Origin: Paenibacillus tyrphae
GTDB taxonomy: Bacteria; Bacillota; Bacilli; Paenibacillales; NBRC-103111
Assembly (NCBI RefSeq): GCF_024158745.1
Contig: NZ_JAMZAW010000005.1
Span: 186,001-250,000, forward strand
DNA length: 64,000 nt
Direction of reading: 5' to 3'
Below are positions 8,608 through 16,725 of the stretch, one piece after another. A program made the position numbers and the translations under genes. The notes under the pieces were generated by a model. The model was not told the DNA's origin. It saw only the letters and a program-made list of their open reading frames with translations, and searched no databases. How positions within the stretch are numbered: the stretch's first letter is position 1; every line of letters starts with the position of its first letter.

Positions 8608-10417
8608 CCCCGACTCCCCCAATCATCGGCATCGTCAGCAGGACCCGGGTGCCTTCGCCCTCCCGGCTTTCTACCGACAGTCCGTATTTCGTACCGAAAT
8701 TAAGCTGGATTCGTTCCTGGACGTTGCGTATTCCGATGTTGGACAAGCGGTGCTTCCCGCGATAATTCGAATCGAGCAGGCGGCGAAGCTGCGCTTCGTT
8801 CATCCCTTTGCCGTTGTCCTGAACGGCGATCTGCAATTGTCCGTCTGCGCTTGTGGCGGAAATGACGAGCTTCTTGTCCTCGCGCTCCGCGCCGTCGAGT
8901 CCGTGGATCAAGGAGTTTTCCACGATCGGCTGGAGAATGAACTTCATGATGGCGGCTTCAGACAGGCCGTCGTCGATGTCGTACTCGACGGTAAACGAGC
9001 TTCCGAAGCGGAGGCGCTGAATGATGAGGTAATTGTCCACATTGGCAAGCTCCGAGCGGAGCGGGATAAATTCCTTCTTGTCGACCATCGTATGGCGGAG
9101 CAGCTCGGCAAGGGCGGTCAACCCGTCGCTGACGACCGGCACGTGATTGATCGCGGCGGTCCATTTCAGGCAGTTTAACGTATTGAACAAAAAATGCGGA
9201 TTGATCTGCGCCTGCAGCATCTGGAGCTCGATTTCGCGCTTCTTGACCTGCTCCTGCTTCGTATGGTCGATCAGATCGCGAAGCTGTTCGATCATGAGGT
9301 TAAACTTGCCCGTCAGGAAGCCGATCTCGTCGTTGCTCGGGTCCTGGATTCTGACCTGAAAATTGCCGGTGGAGACCTGCTTCATCGATTCGGTCAGCCG
9401 CTGCAAGGGGGTGGAGATGCTGGTGGAGATCAGGAACGCGAGCAGGAGGGAAGACAGAAGGCACAGCCCGACCACCAGCACGATATAAGGCAAAATTTGC
9501 TTCGTTTCTTTGTTCAGCAGTTCGTAAGGGATCGTTCCGACCAAATACCAGCGCGAGACGGCGTCGTAGGAATAGACCAAAAGGTATTTCTGCTTGTTGA
9601 ATACGGCGGAGAACGCCCGCGTCCCCAGCAGCTCATGCTCCGAAATTTCCTTCAGCAGCTCGCCGTTCGGATAGTTGGCGCCCACTTGAAGGCTCCGGTT
9701 TCCCGCCGACAAAACGACTCCCCGTGCATCGGCAATGAACAGGTCCGAGCCTTCGCCGACATCGGCATCCTCATGGATGATGCGGGAGTAATAGCTCTCC
9801 TTGACGGCTATGAATACGTAGCCGATGGTGTTCATCCAGTTGAACTGTGAATGAATCGGCCTCGCGAGCACGATGCAGTCGACGCCGTTCTTCGTCACGA
9901 TATGGGTCCAGACGTCTTGGCCGTCGCCGGCCTCGATCATATCGGTCAGCATGGCGATGTCTTCGTCCCGGAGCTTGTCATAGCCCAGATCGTACATCAA
10001 TTTGCCGGAAGAGTTGATGATTTGGAGGGATTTGATTTGGCTGAACAGCTTGCGTCCGCTAAAGGCGCTGTTCAACTCGTAGTAGCTGTCCATGACGGAC
10101 TGCGTATCCAAGGCGGTGTTCGCCTGCAGCAGGCTGGTTTGCACGAGGTTATGCATCATGATCTGGTCCGTTAAATAAAGCAGCAGCTCGTTTTCCCGTT
10201 TGATTTCGTTGCGCAGCTGGTCCAAAATTTGCAGCGAGTAGGCGCTGATCTTCGAGCGGATCGCTTCGCTCGACTTGTTATACGTCAGCAGTGTGGCGAT
10301 GCATAGGGGGAGGATGGAGAGAAAAAGAAATGACAGGATAAGCCGGTTCTTGATTTTGGAGCGGCGCAAATACGGATGAAACCGCGCTGCCCAGCGGAGT
10401 TTGTCCCAATGCCTCAC
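8582..10417 (-). CDS. sensor histidine kinase (YesM-like)
   Basis: Membrane histidine kinase of 611 residues, partner of the YesN-like regulator. It has TM1 (LILSFLFLSILPLCIATLL), an extracellular dCache-like sensor of about 260 residues, TM2 (ILPYIVLVVGLCLLSSLLLAF), HAMP, a His-kinase domain with H408 in QINPHFLFNTLN, and a HATPase with FILQPIVENSLIHGLDG and DNGKGM. The start is GTG with only a weak, distant purine tract; an in-frame stop just upstream rules out a longer protein. It likely senses an extracellular sugar and controls the downstream importer and GH9 enzyme. Confidence 0.92.
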   Translation of the reverse strand: MRHWDKLRWAARFHPYLRRSKIKNRLILSFLFLSILPLCIATLLTYNKSSEAIRSKISAYSLQILDQLRNEIKRENELLLYLTDQIMMHNLVQTSLLQANTALDTQSVMDSYYELNSAFSGRKLFSQIKSLQIINSSGKLMYDLGYDKLRDEDIAMLTDMIEAGDGQDVWTHIVTKNGVDCIVLARPIHSQFNWMNTIGYVFIAVKESYYSRIIHEDADVGEGSDLFIADARGVVLSAGNRSLQVGANYPNGELLKEISEHELLGTRAFSAVFNKQKYLLVYSYDAVSRWYLVGTIPYELLNKETKQILPYIVLVVGLCLLSSLLLAFLISTSISTPLQRLTESMKQVSTGNFQVRIQDPSNDEIGFLTGKFNLMIEQLRDLIDHTKQEQVKKREIELQMLQAQINPHFLFNTLNCLKWTAAINHVPVVSDGLTALAELLRHTMVDKKEFIPLRSELANVDNYLIIQRLRFGSSFTVEYDIDDGLSEAAIMKFILQPIVENSLIHGLDGAEREDKKLVISATSADGQLQIAVQDNGKGMNEAQLRRLLDSNYRGKHRLSNIGIRNVQERIQLNFGTKYGLSVESREGEGTRVLLTMPMIGGVGDEGHDRRR

Positions 10418-10503
10418 GTCGATCGTTTCACAACCTCTCTCTTCGGGTATCGTACTTTGTGCCCAGACCTCTTTTCCAAGTTCAGGGATATTCTCCTAGA
10501 TTT

Positions 10504-10533
10504 AAAGTACCTTCCGCATGCGGTAAACGTCAA
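10504..10533 (-). promoter_or_regulatory. candidate sigma-A promoter for the kinase/regulator/transport locus
   Basis: Minus strand: TTGACG (10533-10528), 18-nt spacer, TACTTT (10509-10504). The spacer contains a perfect 10-bp palindrome CCGCATGCGG (10514-10523) that could bind a regulator. It lies about 90 nt upstream of the kinase GTG. Confidence 0.4.
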
Positions 10534-10690
10534 GAGCAGGATTGGGCGTGGCGCCTCCTTCACATCATCTTTGGATTCATTTAACATTGCGCAAACAATC
10601 GGAGGATAAAGTGAAGATGTAGAGAATACAACAAAGTGAAGGAAGATGAAGGATTTCCTTCTTGACGGGTTGACGGAGCGGAGGCAAGGC

Positions 10691-11404
10691 ATGGAAACGA
10701 AATTTGTATGGTTCGACTTGGGGTATACGTTAGTTTATTTGGAAAGGGAAAGGCAGTTTGCGGCTTATTTGGCCGAGCAGGGAATCGCCAGGAAGCTGCG
10801 GGAGATCGAGCTGGCTTACCATTATGCGGACAAGCTGTTCATGCGCGAATACCCCGGCGTCCTCGGCCGGGAAGCGGCGACGTTCTTCCCGTGGTACCTC
10901 GGCGTGCTGAATTACCGGCTGGGGCTGTGCCTCGATCTGCAGGAGCAGTGGCGGAGGCTGAACGAGCTGCGGACGGAGCGCCGTTCGCCTTGGGTGGCTT
11001 TTCCTTACGCGGCCCAGATGCTGGAGGAGCTGAAACGGGCGTCCTACGGAATCGGCCTGATCTCCAACTGGGATGCCAGCGCCAGGCAGGTGCTGGCGGA
11101 TACCGGGCTGCTGCCGTATTTCGACCACGTGATCGTCTCTTCGGAAGTCGGCGTCGAAAAGCCGGACCGGGCCATCTTCGAGCTGGCGCTGCGGCAGGCG
11201 GGCGTACGTGCGGAGGAATGCTGCTACGTCGGGGACAATTATTACGACGATGTCGTCGGCTGCCGCGAGGTGGGGATGAACTGCTGCCTGATCAACCGGT
11301 TCGGCCGGGTCGGCATCGAAGAGGTGCAGCATGAGCCCGTCCTCACGTCGGTGCAGGACCTGCCCGCTTATTTGCAAAGAAAGGAATGGAAGCACAGCGT
11401 ATGA
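10691..11404 (+). CDS. HAD-superfamily hydrolase
   Basis: Cytoplasmic haloacid dehalogenase-type hydrolase of 237 residues, probably a phosphatase of unknown substrate. Motif I is FDLGYTLVY, motif II LISNWD, motif III VGVEKPDRAIF and motif IV YVGDNYYDDVVG. The usual second motif I aspartate (acid/base in DxD phosphatases) is replaced by Gly. ATG 10691 has GGAGG 7 nt upstream; the start 15 codons earlier lacks one. Its stop overlaps the next ATG (ATGA), so it is cotranslated with the RpiR regulator and the MBL hydrolase. Confidence 0.85.
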   Translation: METKFVWFDLGYTLVYLERERQFAAYLAEQGIARKLREIELAYHYADKLFMREYPGVLGREAATFFPWYLGVLNYRLGLCLDLQEQWRRLNELRTERRSPWVAFPYAAQMLEELKRASYGIGLISNWDASARQVLADTGLLPYFDHVIVSSEVGVEKPDRAIFELALRQAGVRAEECCYVGDNYYDDVVGCREVGMNCCLINRFGRVGIEEVQHEPVLTSVQDLPAYLQRKEWKHSV

Positions 11405-12270
11405 GCGTAGAAAGCAAGATCGAGCAACTATTCGATTCGCTGAGTCCGAGTCAAAAGAAAGCCGCCTACTTTCTGACCAAAGACATCCGTCAGGCAGCGG
11501 TTCTGCCGGCCAAAAAGATGGGCGAGCTTGCCGGCGTCAGCGAGGCCACGGTACACCGGCTCGCGCAGACGCTTGGCTTCGAAGGCTACGCCGCGCTGCA
11601 GAGCGAGCTGCAATCGCAGTTTCTGCAGGCGCGTCCCGTGCAGCGGCTGCTGGAGACGGCGCAGGAGGAGCAGGCGACGTGGCTTGACGAGCTGTTCGCG
11701 CAGGATATCAACAATCTCCGCGAGACGGCTGCGCTCAAGCAGGAGGCGAAGGTGGAAGAGGCGGTCCGGCTGCTGCTGGGTGCGGAGCGCACGTATACGG
11801 CAGGCTGGCGCGCCGGCCTTGCAGTGACGGCGCCGCTCGCCTACATCATGCATTACATGCTCGGCCAAGCCCGGTTGGTGCCGCAAGGCGAGGCAGCGGA
11901 ATACGCGGCACATTTCCGGTCGGGAGACGTGCTGCTTGTCTCTGGATTTCCCCGCTACTGCCAGACGACAAGGCATTTGACGGAAGCGGCCAAAGAGAAG
12001 GGCGCGCGCATCGTCGCCTTGACGGACTCGCCGGTATCGCCTTTTGCCAAGCTGGCCGACGTGTATTTGCTTGCCGCGACCCGTTCGCGGGGCTTTCTCG
12101 ATTCGTACGTGGCTCCGCTCGCGTTGGCGAACGCTTTGATCAAGAAAATGGCCCAGCTCGACTTGGAGCGGGTCAAGCGCAATATGGTGGAGATGGAGCG
12201 GAAGTTCCGGATGTTCGAGACGGAATCGTCCGGGTGGACCGGACCGAACGGAAAGGGGACAACGAAATGA
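11401..12270 (+). CDS. RpiR/MurR-family transcriptional regulator
   Basis: DNA-binding regulator of 289 residues with an N-terminal RpiR helix-turn-helix (KMGELAGVSEATVHRLAQTLGFEGYAAL, about 40-70) and a C-terminal SIS sugar-phosphate-binding domain (about 125-260, including SGDVLLVSGFPRYCQTT and KEKGARIVALTDSPVSPFAKLADV). Family members respond to sugar phosphates such as MurNAc-6-P or ribose phosphate. ATG 11401 overlaps the HAD stop. It probably controls its own operon and possibly the peptide transporter downstream. Confidence 0.9.
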   Translation: MSVESKIEQLFDSLSPSQKKAAYFLTKDIRQAAVLPAKKMGELAGVSEATVHRLAQTLGFEGYAALQSELQSQFLQARPVQRLLETAQEEQATWLDELFAQDINNLRETAALKQEAKVEEAVRLLLGAERTYTAGWRAGLAVTAPLAYIMHYMLGQARLVPQGEAAEYAAHFRSGDVLLVSGFPRYCQTTRHLTEAAKEKGARIVALTDSPVSPFAKLADVYLLAATRSRGFLDSYVAPLALANALIKKMAQLDLERVKRNMVEMERKFRMFETESSGWTGPNGKGTTK

Positions 12271-13001
12271 AGTTGACGATTTTGGGCCCGTGGGGCGCTT
12301 ATCCGGCTGCGGATTCCGCGTCGGCGTCGTATTTGATTCAGACGGAGTCGGTCAACGTACTGCTGGACTGCGGCTCCGGCGCACTCGCCCAGCTCCAGCG
12401 GCATCTGCCGCTGGAAGAGCTGGATGCGGTTGTGCTCACGCATTACCATACCGACCATATCGCCGACGTGTATTGCCTTCAGCATGCGGCGATGATTCTG
12501 ATGCAGCTCGGCCGCAGAACGAAGCCGATCGAGATCTACTCCCACGACGCGGACCACGCGGCCTTCGCAACGCTTGCTTACGGAGAGTACATGCATTCGC
12601 ATGTCATTGCGGTAGGAGATACGCTTGCGCTGGGCGATCTGACGTGGACCTTCGGGCATACGACCCACCCCGTCCCGTGCCTGTCCATGCACATCGAGCA
12701 CAGGGGGCAGACGCTCGTGTTTACGGGCGATACCGCTTGGAACGACGATTTGGTGCGAATCGGCCGGAACGCGGACCTGCTGCTTTGCGAAAGCAATCTT
12801 TACAACGAGTACTTCGGTAAAATCGGCGGCCATCTGACCGCCGGCGAAGCGGGAAGACTCGCCTCGCAGTGCGGAGCGAAGCGGCTGGTGCTGACGCACC
12901 TTCCCCAGTACGGCGATCTCGCCCAGCTTGTCCGGGAAGCGCAAGAGACGTATCAAGGACCGATTGATCTCGCTCGCACGGGCGATCAATACCGGCTGTA
13001 A
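12267..13001 (+). CDS. metallo-beta-lactamase-fold hydrolase (YhfI-like)
   Basis: Cytoplasmic MBL-fold metal-dependent hydrolase of 244 residues. The zinc motif HYHTDH starts at H59. Further ligands are the His in HTTHPVPC, the Asp in FTGDTAW and the late His in LVLTHLPQYG. It resembles B. subtilis YhfI, which is of unknown substrate. The ATG overlaps the RpiR stop (ATGA) and follows AAAGGGG. Its stop codon lies inside the left flanking hairpin of a palindromic element. Confidence 0.85.
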   Translation: MKLTILGPWGAYPAADSASASYLIQTESVNVLLDCGSGALAQLQRHLPLEELDAVVLTHYHTDHIADVYCLQHAAMILMQLGRRTKPIEIYSHDADHAAFATLAYGEYMHSHVIAVGDTLALGDLTWTFGHTTHPVPCLSMHIEHRGQTLVFTGDTAWNDDLVRIGRNADLLLCESNLYNEYFGKIGGHLTAGEAGRLASQCGAKRLVLTHLPQYGDLAQLVREAQETYQGPIDLARTGDQYRL

Positions 13002-13010
13002 TACAGCTGG
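12992..13010 (+). repeat. left flanking hairpin of palindromic element copy 1
   Basis: CCGGCTGTAATACAGCTGG, an inverted repeat containing the TAA stop of the MBL hydrolase gene. It is repeated almost exactly at 13230-13248 (17 of 19 positions), on the far side of the element. Confidence 0.8.
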
Positions 13011-13016
13011 AGTGAG

Positions 13017-13223
13017 TGTTGAGAAAGTGGTGAATTGAGGTAATAGAGGTGTACGAGGAGGTGGGGTATCTACTTCCGGTCGCTCTTGTCTGCAGGAAAT
13101 TTTTATTAGAAGCCGCTTAGCAGCGGGTATTTCCCGCAGACAAAGGCGAACGCTATCGCTCCTCCAGTAGATACCCCACCTACGTATGTATCTCTATTTT
13201 AGTCCAAAACCACTTTCTCAACA
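13017..13223 (+). repeat. palindromic dispersed element, copy 1
   Basis: A 207-bp non-coding element with terminal inverted repeats TGTTGAGAAAGTGG and CCACTTTCTCAACA. Nested stems follow: AATAGAG/CTCTATT, a perfect 16-bp stem AGGTGGGGTATCTACT/AGTAGATACCCCACCT, TTGTCTGC/GCAGACAA, and an apical CCGCT-TAGC-AGCGG hairpin. It can fold along nearly its whole length. The core is shared with 46558-46761 (same orientation) and 52778-52985 (opposite orientation). It separates the HAD-RpiR-MBL genes from the peptide transporter genes. No ORF is evident. Confidence 0.9.
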
Positions 13224-13229
13224 CTCTGA

Positions 13230-13248
13230 CCGGCTGTACTACAGCCGG
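13230..13248 (+). repeat. right flanking hairpin of palindromic element copy 1
   Basis: CCGGCTGTACTACAGCCGG, a near-copy of the hairpin at 12992-13010 with the stop codon changed (TAA to TAC) and the stem perfected. It has no following T-run. Confidence 0.8.
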
Positions 13249-13279
13249 AAGAAATTAAAAATAGAAAAGAGGAGAAACC

Positions 13280-14833
13280 ATGCTAACCGAAAGATTGCGA
13301 AGGACCCCCCTGCTGCTTGCCGCTCTGCTGCTGTCCGTAACCGTCCTGTCTGCCTGCGGCTCGGGCGACCCGGCTAAAGCGCCGGCGACCGGCGCCGAAG
13401 CCGCCAAAGAACCCGTGCAGGGCGGCAGCGTCGTCGTCGCCGTTCCGCAGGACCCGGACTATCTCGACCCGCATCTGGCCGTCGCTTCGGGGACGCAGGA
13501 GATGATGTTCAACGTGTTCGAAGGCCTGCTGAAGCCCAACGAAAAAGGGGAGCTGCAGCCCGCAGTCGCACAGGAATACAAGGTTTCTCCCGACGGGCTG
13601 ACGTATACGTTCACGCTGCGCGACGGCGTCAAGTTCCACAACGGCAAGACGGTGGCGGCGGAGGACGTGAAGTTTTCGTACGAGCGGCTGATGGGCAAGG
13701 AGACCGGCAAGCCGCTCTCCAGCGCCTTTGCGAACGTCGAAGCCGTCGATACGCCGGACGCCAAGACGGTTACCGTCAAGCTGAAAAAGAACGACGTCTC
13801 GTTTATGAGCAACTTCACGGCCGCTATTTTGCCGAAGGGATACGACAACCAGAATAAAGCTCCGGTCGGCACCGGACCGTTCAAATTCGTCGAATTCCAG
13901 CCGAACCAGAAGCTCGTGATCGAGAAGAACAGAGACTATTACGTCAAAGGCGTGCCTTACCTCGACAAGGTCGAATTCCGCATCATGCCGGATGCGGAAG
14001 CTTCGTTGCTCGCTTTGAAATCCGGGGACATCGACATGTACCCGCGGATCGGCAATGAGCGCATCGCCGAGCTGGGGGATCAATTCCGCTATGTAGAAGG
14101 CATGCAAAACATGGTCCAGCTCATGACGATGAATATCGCCCGCAAGCCGTTCGACGACCCGCGCGTGCGTCAGGCGGTCAATTACGCCGTAGATACGGAT
14201 GAAATTATTAAAGTCGTAGCCGATGGTAAAGGAACGAAGCTCGGCTCCAACATGAGCCCGGTCATGCAAAAATATTTTCAGGAAGGCCTGGAATCGACCT
14301 ACAACGTGAACGTGGACAAAGCGAAAGGCCTGCTGGCCGAGGCGGGGCTGAAGGACGGCTTCAGCACGACGATTTCGGTGCCGTCCAACTACAAGTTCCA
14401 TGTCGATACCGCGCAGGTCATCGCGCAGCAGCTCGCGAAAGTCGGCATCACCGCCAAAATCGAAATGGTCGAATGGGCCGTCTGGCTGGACCGGATCTAC
14501 AAAGGCCGCGACTACGATATGACGATCATCGGGCTGACGGGCAAGCTTGATCCGCACGAGGTGCTGGTACGCTACGCATCCGACTACAAGTCGAACTTCT
14601 ACAACTACAACAATCCGGAATACGACAAGCTGATCAAGGCGGCACAGGTTGAGCTGGACGACGCCAAGCGGGCGCAACTTTATAAAGACGCGCAAAAAAT
14701 ATTGACCAAAGACGCCGTCGCCGTCTACATCATGGACCCGAACTTCACCGTAGCGATGAAAAAAGAGCTGGACGGCTACAAGCTGTACCCGATTTACGTG
14801 CAGGATATGTCCACGATTCGCCGCGTGAAGTAA
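13280..14833 (+). CDS. peptide ABC transporter solute-binding lipoprotein
   Basis: Extracellular binding lipoprotein of 517 residues (SBP family 5; DppA/OppA-type) for a di/oligopeptide or nickel/glycoside-type importer. The signal peptide has lipobox LSAC (VTVLSACGSG). Family signatures are PDYLDPHLAVASGTQEMMFNVFEGLLKPN, TYTFTLRDGVKFHNGKTVAAEDVKFSYERL and APVGTGPFKFVEF. GAGGAG precedes the ATG by 6-7 nt. The permease and ATPase genes follow on the same strand. Peptide specificity cannot be assigned. Confidence 0.93.
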   Translation: MLTERLRRTPLLLAALLLSVTVLSACGSGDPAKAPATGAEAAKEPVQGGSVVVAVPQDPDYLDPHLAVASGTQEMMFNVFEGLLKPNEKGELQPAVAQEYKVSPDGLTYTFTLRDGVKFHNGKTVAAEDVKFSYERLMGKETGKPLSSAFANVEAVDTPDAKTVTVKLKKNDVSFMSNFTAAILPKGYDNQNKAPVGTGPFKFVEFQPNQKLVIEKNRDYYVKGVPYLDKVEFRIMPDAEASLLALKSGDIDMYPRIGNERIAELGDQFRYVEGMQNMVQLMTMNIARKPFDDPRVRQAVNYAVDTDEIIKVVADGKGTKLGSNMSPVMQKYFQEGLESTYNVNVDKAKGLLAEAGLKDGFSTTISVPSNYKFHVDTAQVIAQQLAKVGITAKIEMVEWAVWLDRIYKGRDYDMTIIGLTGKLDPHEVLVRYASDYKSNFYNYNNPEYDKLIKAAQVELDDAKRAQLYKDAQKILTKDAVAVYIMDPNFTVAMKKELDGYKLYPIYVQDMSTIRRVK

Positions 14834-14947
14834 CAAGAAGCTGGGGTAATGTCGAGTTAAACGGGCGGATCACACGGAAAAAAACAGTCCGCTCGCGCGG
14901 CATCTCGAATGAACCGCCCACTTTTTAAGGAAAGGAGTGACAGCGAC

Positions 14948-15889
14948 GTGACGTACGCATGGCGGAGAGCCTTTACATTCGTGCTGACGGTGCTGCTGGT
15001 CCTGATGATGACCTTCGCCGTCTTTCGGATCATTCCGGGGAACCCGGTTCTGATCATTCTCGGGATGGAGGCGGACGAGGCGCAGGTGGCCGCGCTTGAA
15101 GCGAAGCTCGGCATCGACCGTCCGCTCGGCGAGCAATTTGCAAGCTGGCTCGGAGGCGTCGTATCGGGCGATCTTGGCGAATCGCTCAAGTTTTCAAGGC
15201 CGGTCGGCGAGCTGATTCTGGACCGGCTGCCAGTGACGGCGTTGCTCGCGGTGCTGTCACTGGCGATGACGGTCGTCATCGCCGTGCCGCTCGGCATCGC
15301 GGCGGCCAAGTCCCAGCGCCGGGCGTCCGGCTGGTGGATTTCGCTGCTCAGTCAGCTCGGACTGGCCGTTCCGTCGTTCTGGCTCGGCATTTTGCTCGTG
15401 CTGCTGTTCGCCTTGACCTTCCGCTGGTTTCCGGCCGGAGGCTACGTCCGCTGGTCGGAGTCGCCGCTGGAGGCGCTGCGCTCCTTGTTCCTGCCTGCGC
15501 TGGCCGTAGCGATCCCGCAGGTCGCCGTCGTGGTGCGCTATCTGCGGACGACGATGCTGGAGCAGCTCAAGCAGGACTACGTCCGGACCGGCTACAGCAA
15601 GGGGTTGAGAGAACGGGCGGTGCTGTACAAGCACGTGCTGAAAAACGCGCTCATCCCCGTCGTTACGGTGATGGGGATGATTTTTGCCGACGTGCTGGGC
15701 GGGAGCCTGGTGGTCGAGCAGGTGTTTGCGCTGCCGGGGCTCGGGAGGCTGCTCGTTTCCTCGATCGGTGCCCGCGATTTTCCGCTTGTGCAGGGAATGA
15801 TTTTATTCACGGCCGTAACGGTGATTGCGATCAATTTTGCCGTCGATATGCTGTACCGGGTGCTGGACCCGAGAATTCGGTTGAAGTAG
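14948..15889 (+). CDS. peptide ABC transporter permease, DppB type
   Basis: Inner-membrane permease of 313 residues. The sequence starts with the characteristic amphipathic/TM1 block (VLLVLMMTFAVFRIIPGNPV). Six segments are present, with the DppB signature region YVRTGYSKGLRERAVLYKHVLKNALIPVVT. GTG 14948 is chosen because AAGGAAAGGAG lies just upstream; the ATG at 14909 precedes that site and adds a hydrophilic tail not usual for the family. It pairs with the DppC-type gene 12 nt later. Confidence 0.9.
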   Translation: MTYAWRRAFTFVLTVLLVLMMTFAVFRIIPGNPVLIILGMEADEAQVAALEAKLGIDRPLGEQFASWLGGVVSGDLGESLKFSRPVGELILDRLPVTALLAVLSLAMTVVIAVPLGIAAAKSQRRASGWWISLLSQLGLAVPSFWLGILLVLLFALTFRWFPAGGYVRWSESPLEALRSLFLPALAVAIPQVAVVVRYLRTTMLEQLKQDYVRTGYSKGLRERAVLYKHVLKNALIPVVTVMGMIFADVLGGSLVVEQVFALPGLGRLLVSSIGARDFPLVQGMILFTAVTVIAINFAVDMLYRVLDPRIRLK

Positions 15890-15901
15890 GAGAAGAGCGG
15901 C

Positions 15902-16711
15902 ATGACACGAAATCGGAACGTTCATTTGATCGTGGGCGGCGCGTTGGTCGGCACGATGCTGGCACTTATGCTGGTTAGCTGGTTGTATGTTCCTTACGAC
16001 GTCAATAGCATGAATCCGGCCGAACGGTTTCTCGCTCCCGGGGCGAATCACCTGCTCGGGACGGACAATTTCGGACGGGACATTTTAAGCCGCGTGATGA
16101 CGGCTTCCCGGACGGCTTTTCAGGTCGGGTTTCTGACCGTTCTGATCGGCGGGGCCGGGGGGCTGCTCGTCGGAGCCGCCGCCGGTTATGTCGGCGGCTG
16201 GCTGGACGAAGCGCTGATGCGGCTGATGGACGCGATGATGGCGTTCCCCGGGCTGCTGCTGGCGCTCATGCTGGTGGCGGTGTTTCAGCCGAACCTGACC
16301 AATACGATTGTGGCGATCGGCCTGATGGCCGTGCCCGGGTTTGCCCGCATCGTCCGCAGCGGGTTCGTGCAGTACAAGGAGATGGATTTTGTGAAGGCGG
16401 CACGGGGCATCGGGACGGGGCCGCTAGCCATCGTATTCCGCCACATTTTCCCGAACATTTTGTCGCCGTTCATTGTAGCGGCCACAATGAGCTTCTCGGG
16501 GGCAATTCTTGCGGAAGCCGGGCTGAGCTACCTCGGGCTCGGCATTCAGCCTCCCGACCCGAGCTGGGGACGCATGCTGAACGAGGCCCAGAGCTATATT
16601 GCAAAAGCGCCGTGGTATACGCTGGCGCCGGGGCTCATGATCACAATGACCGTGCTCGGCTTCAATCTGCTCGGCGACGGGCTGCGCGATTGGAACGACC
16701 CGAAACGATGA
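15902..16711 (+). CDS. peptide ABC transporter permease, DppC type
   Basis: Second permease of 269 residues. It carries HLLGTDNFGRDILSRV, the conserved DppC/OppC segment after TM1, and the EAA-like loop DFVKAARGIGTGPLAIVFRHIFPN. The end SYLGLGIQPPDPSWGRMLNEA is also diagnostic. Slightly short N-terminus but complete. Its stop overlaps an ATG at 16708, although the ATPase probably starts at 16726. Confidence 0.92.
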   Translation: MTRNRNVHLIVGGALVGTMLALMLVSWLYVPYDVNSMNPAERFLAPGANHLLGTDNFGRDILSRVMTASRTAFQVGFLTVLIGGAGGLLVGAAAGYVGGWLDEALMRLMDAMMAFPGLLLALMLVAVFQPNLTNTIVAIGLMAVPGFARIVRSGFVQYKEMDFVKAARGIGTGPLAIVFRHIFPNILSPFIVAATMSFSGAILAEAGLSYLGLGIQPPDPSWGRMLNEAQSYIAKAPWYTLAPGLMITMTVLGFNLLGDGLRDWNDPKR

Positions 16712-16725
16712 AGGGGGAACGAACT

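Noticed and set aside
13283-14836. 517-codon open frame on the minus strand
   Set aside because: Exact antisense shadow of the peptide-binding lipoprotein gene, which has lipobox, motifs and ribosome site.
14869-14932. possible attenuator hairpin (GGGCGG...CCGCCC then T5) before the DppB-type gene
   Set aside because: Only a 6-bp stem with a loop of about 50 nt; too weak to call.
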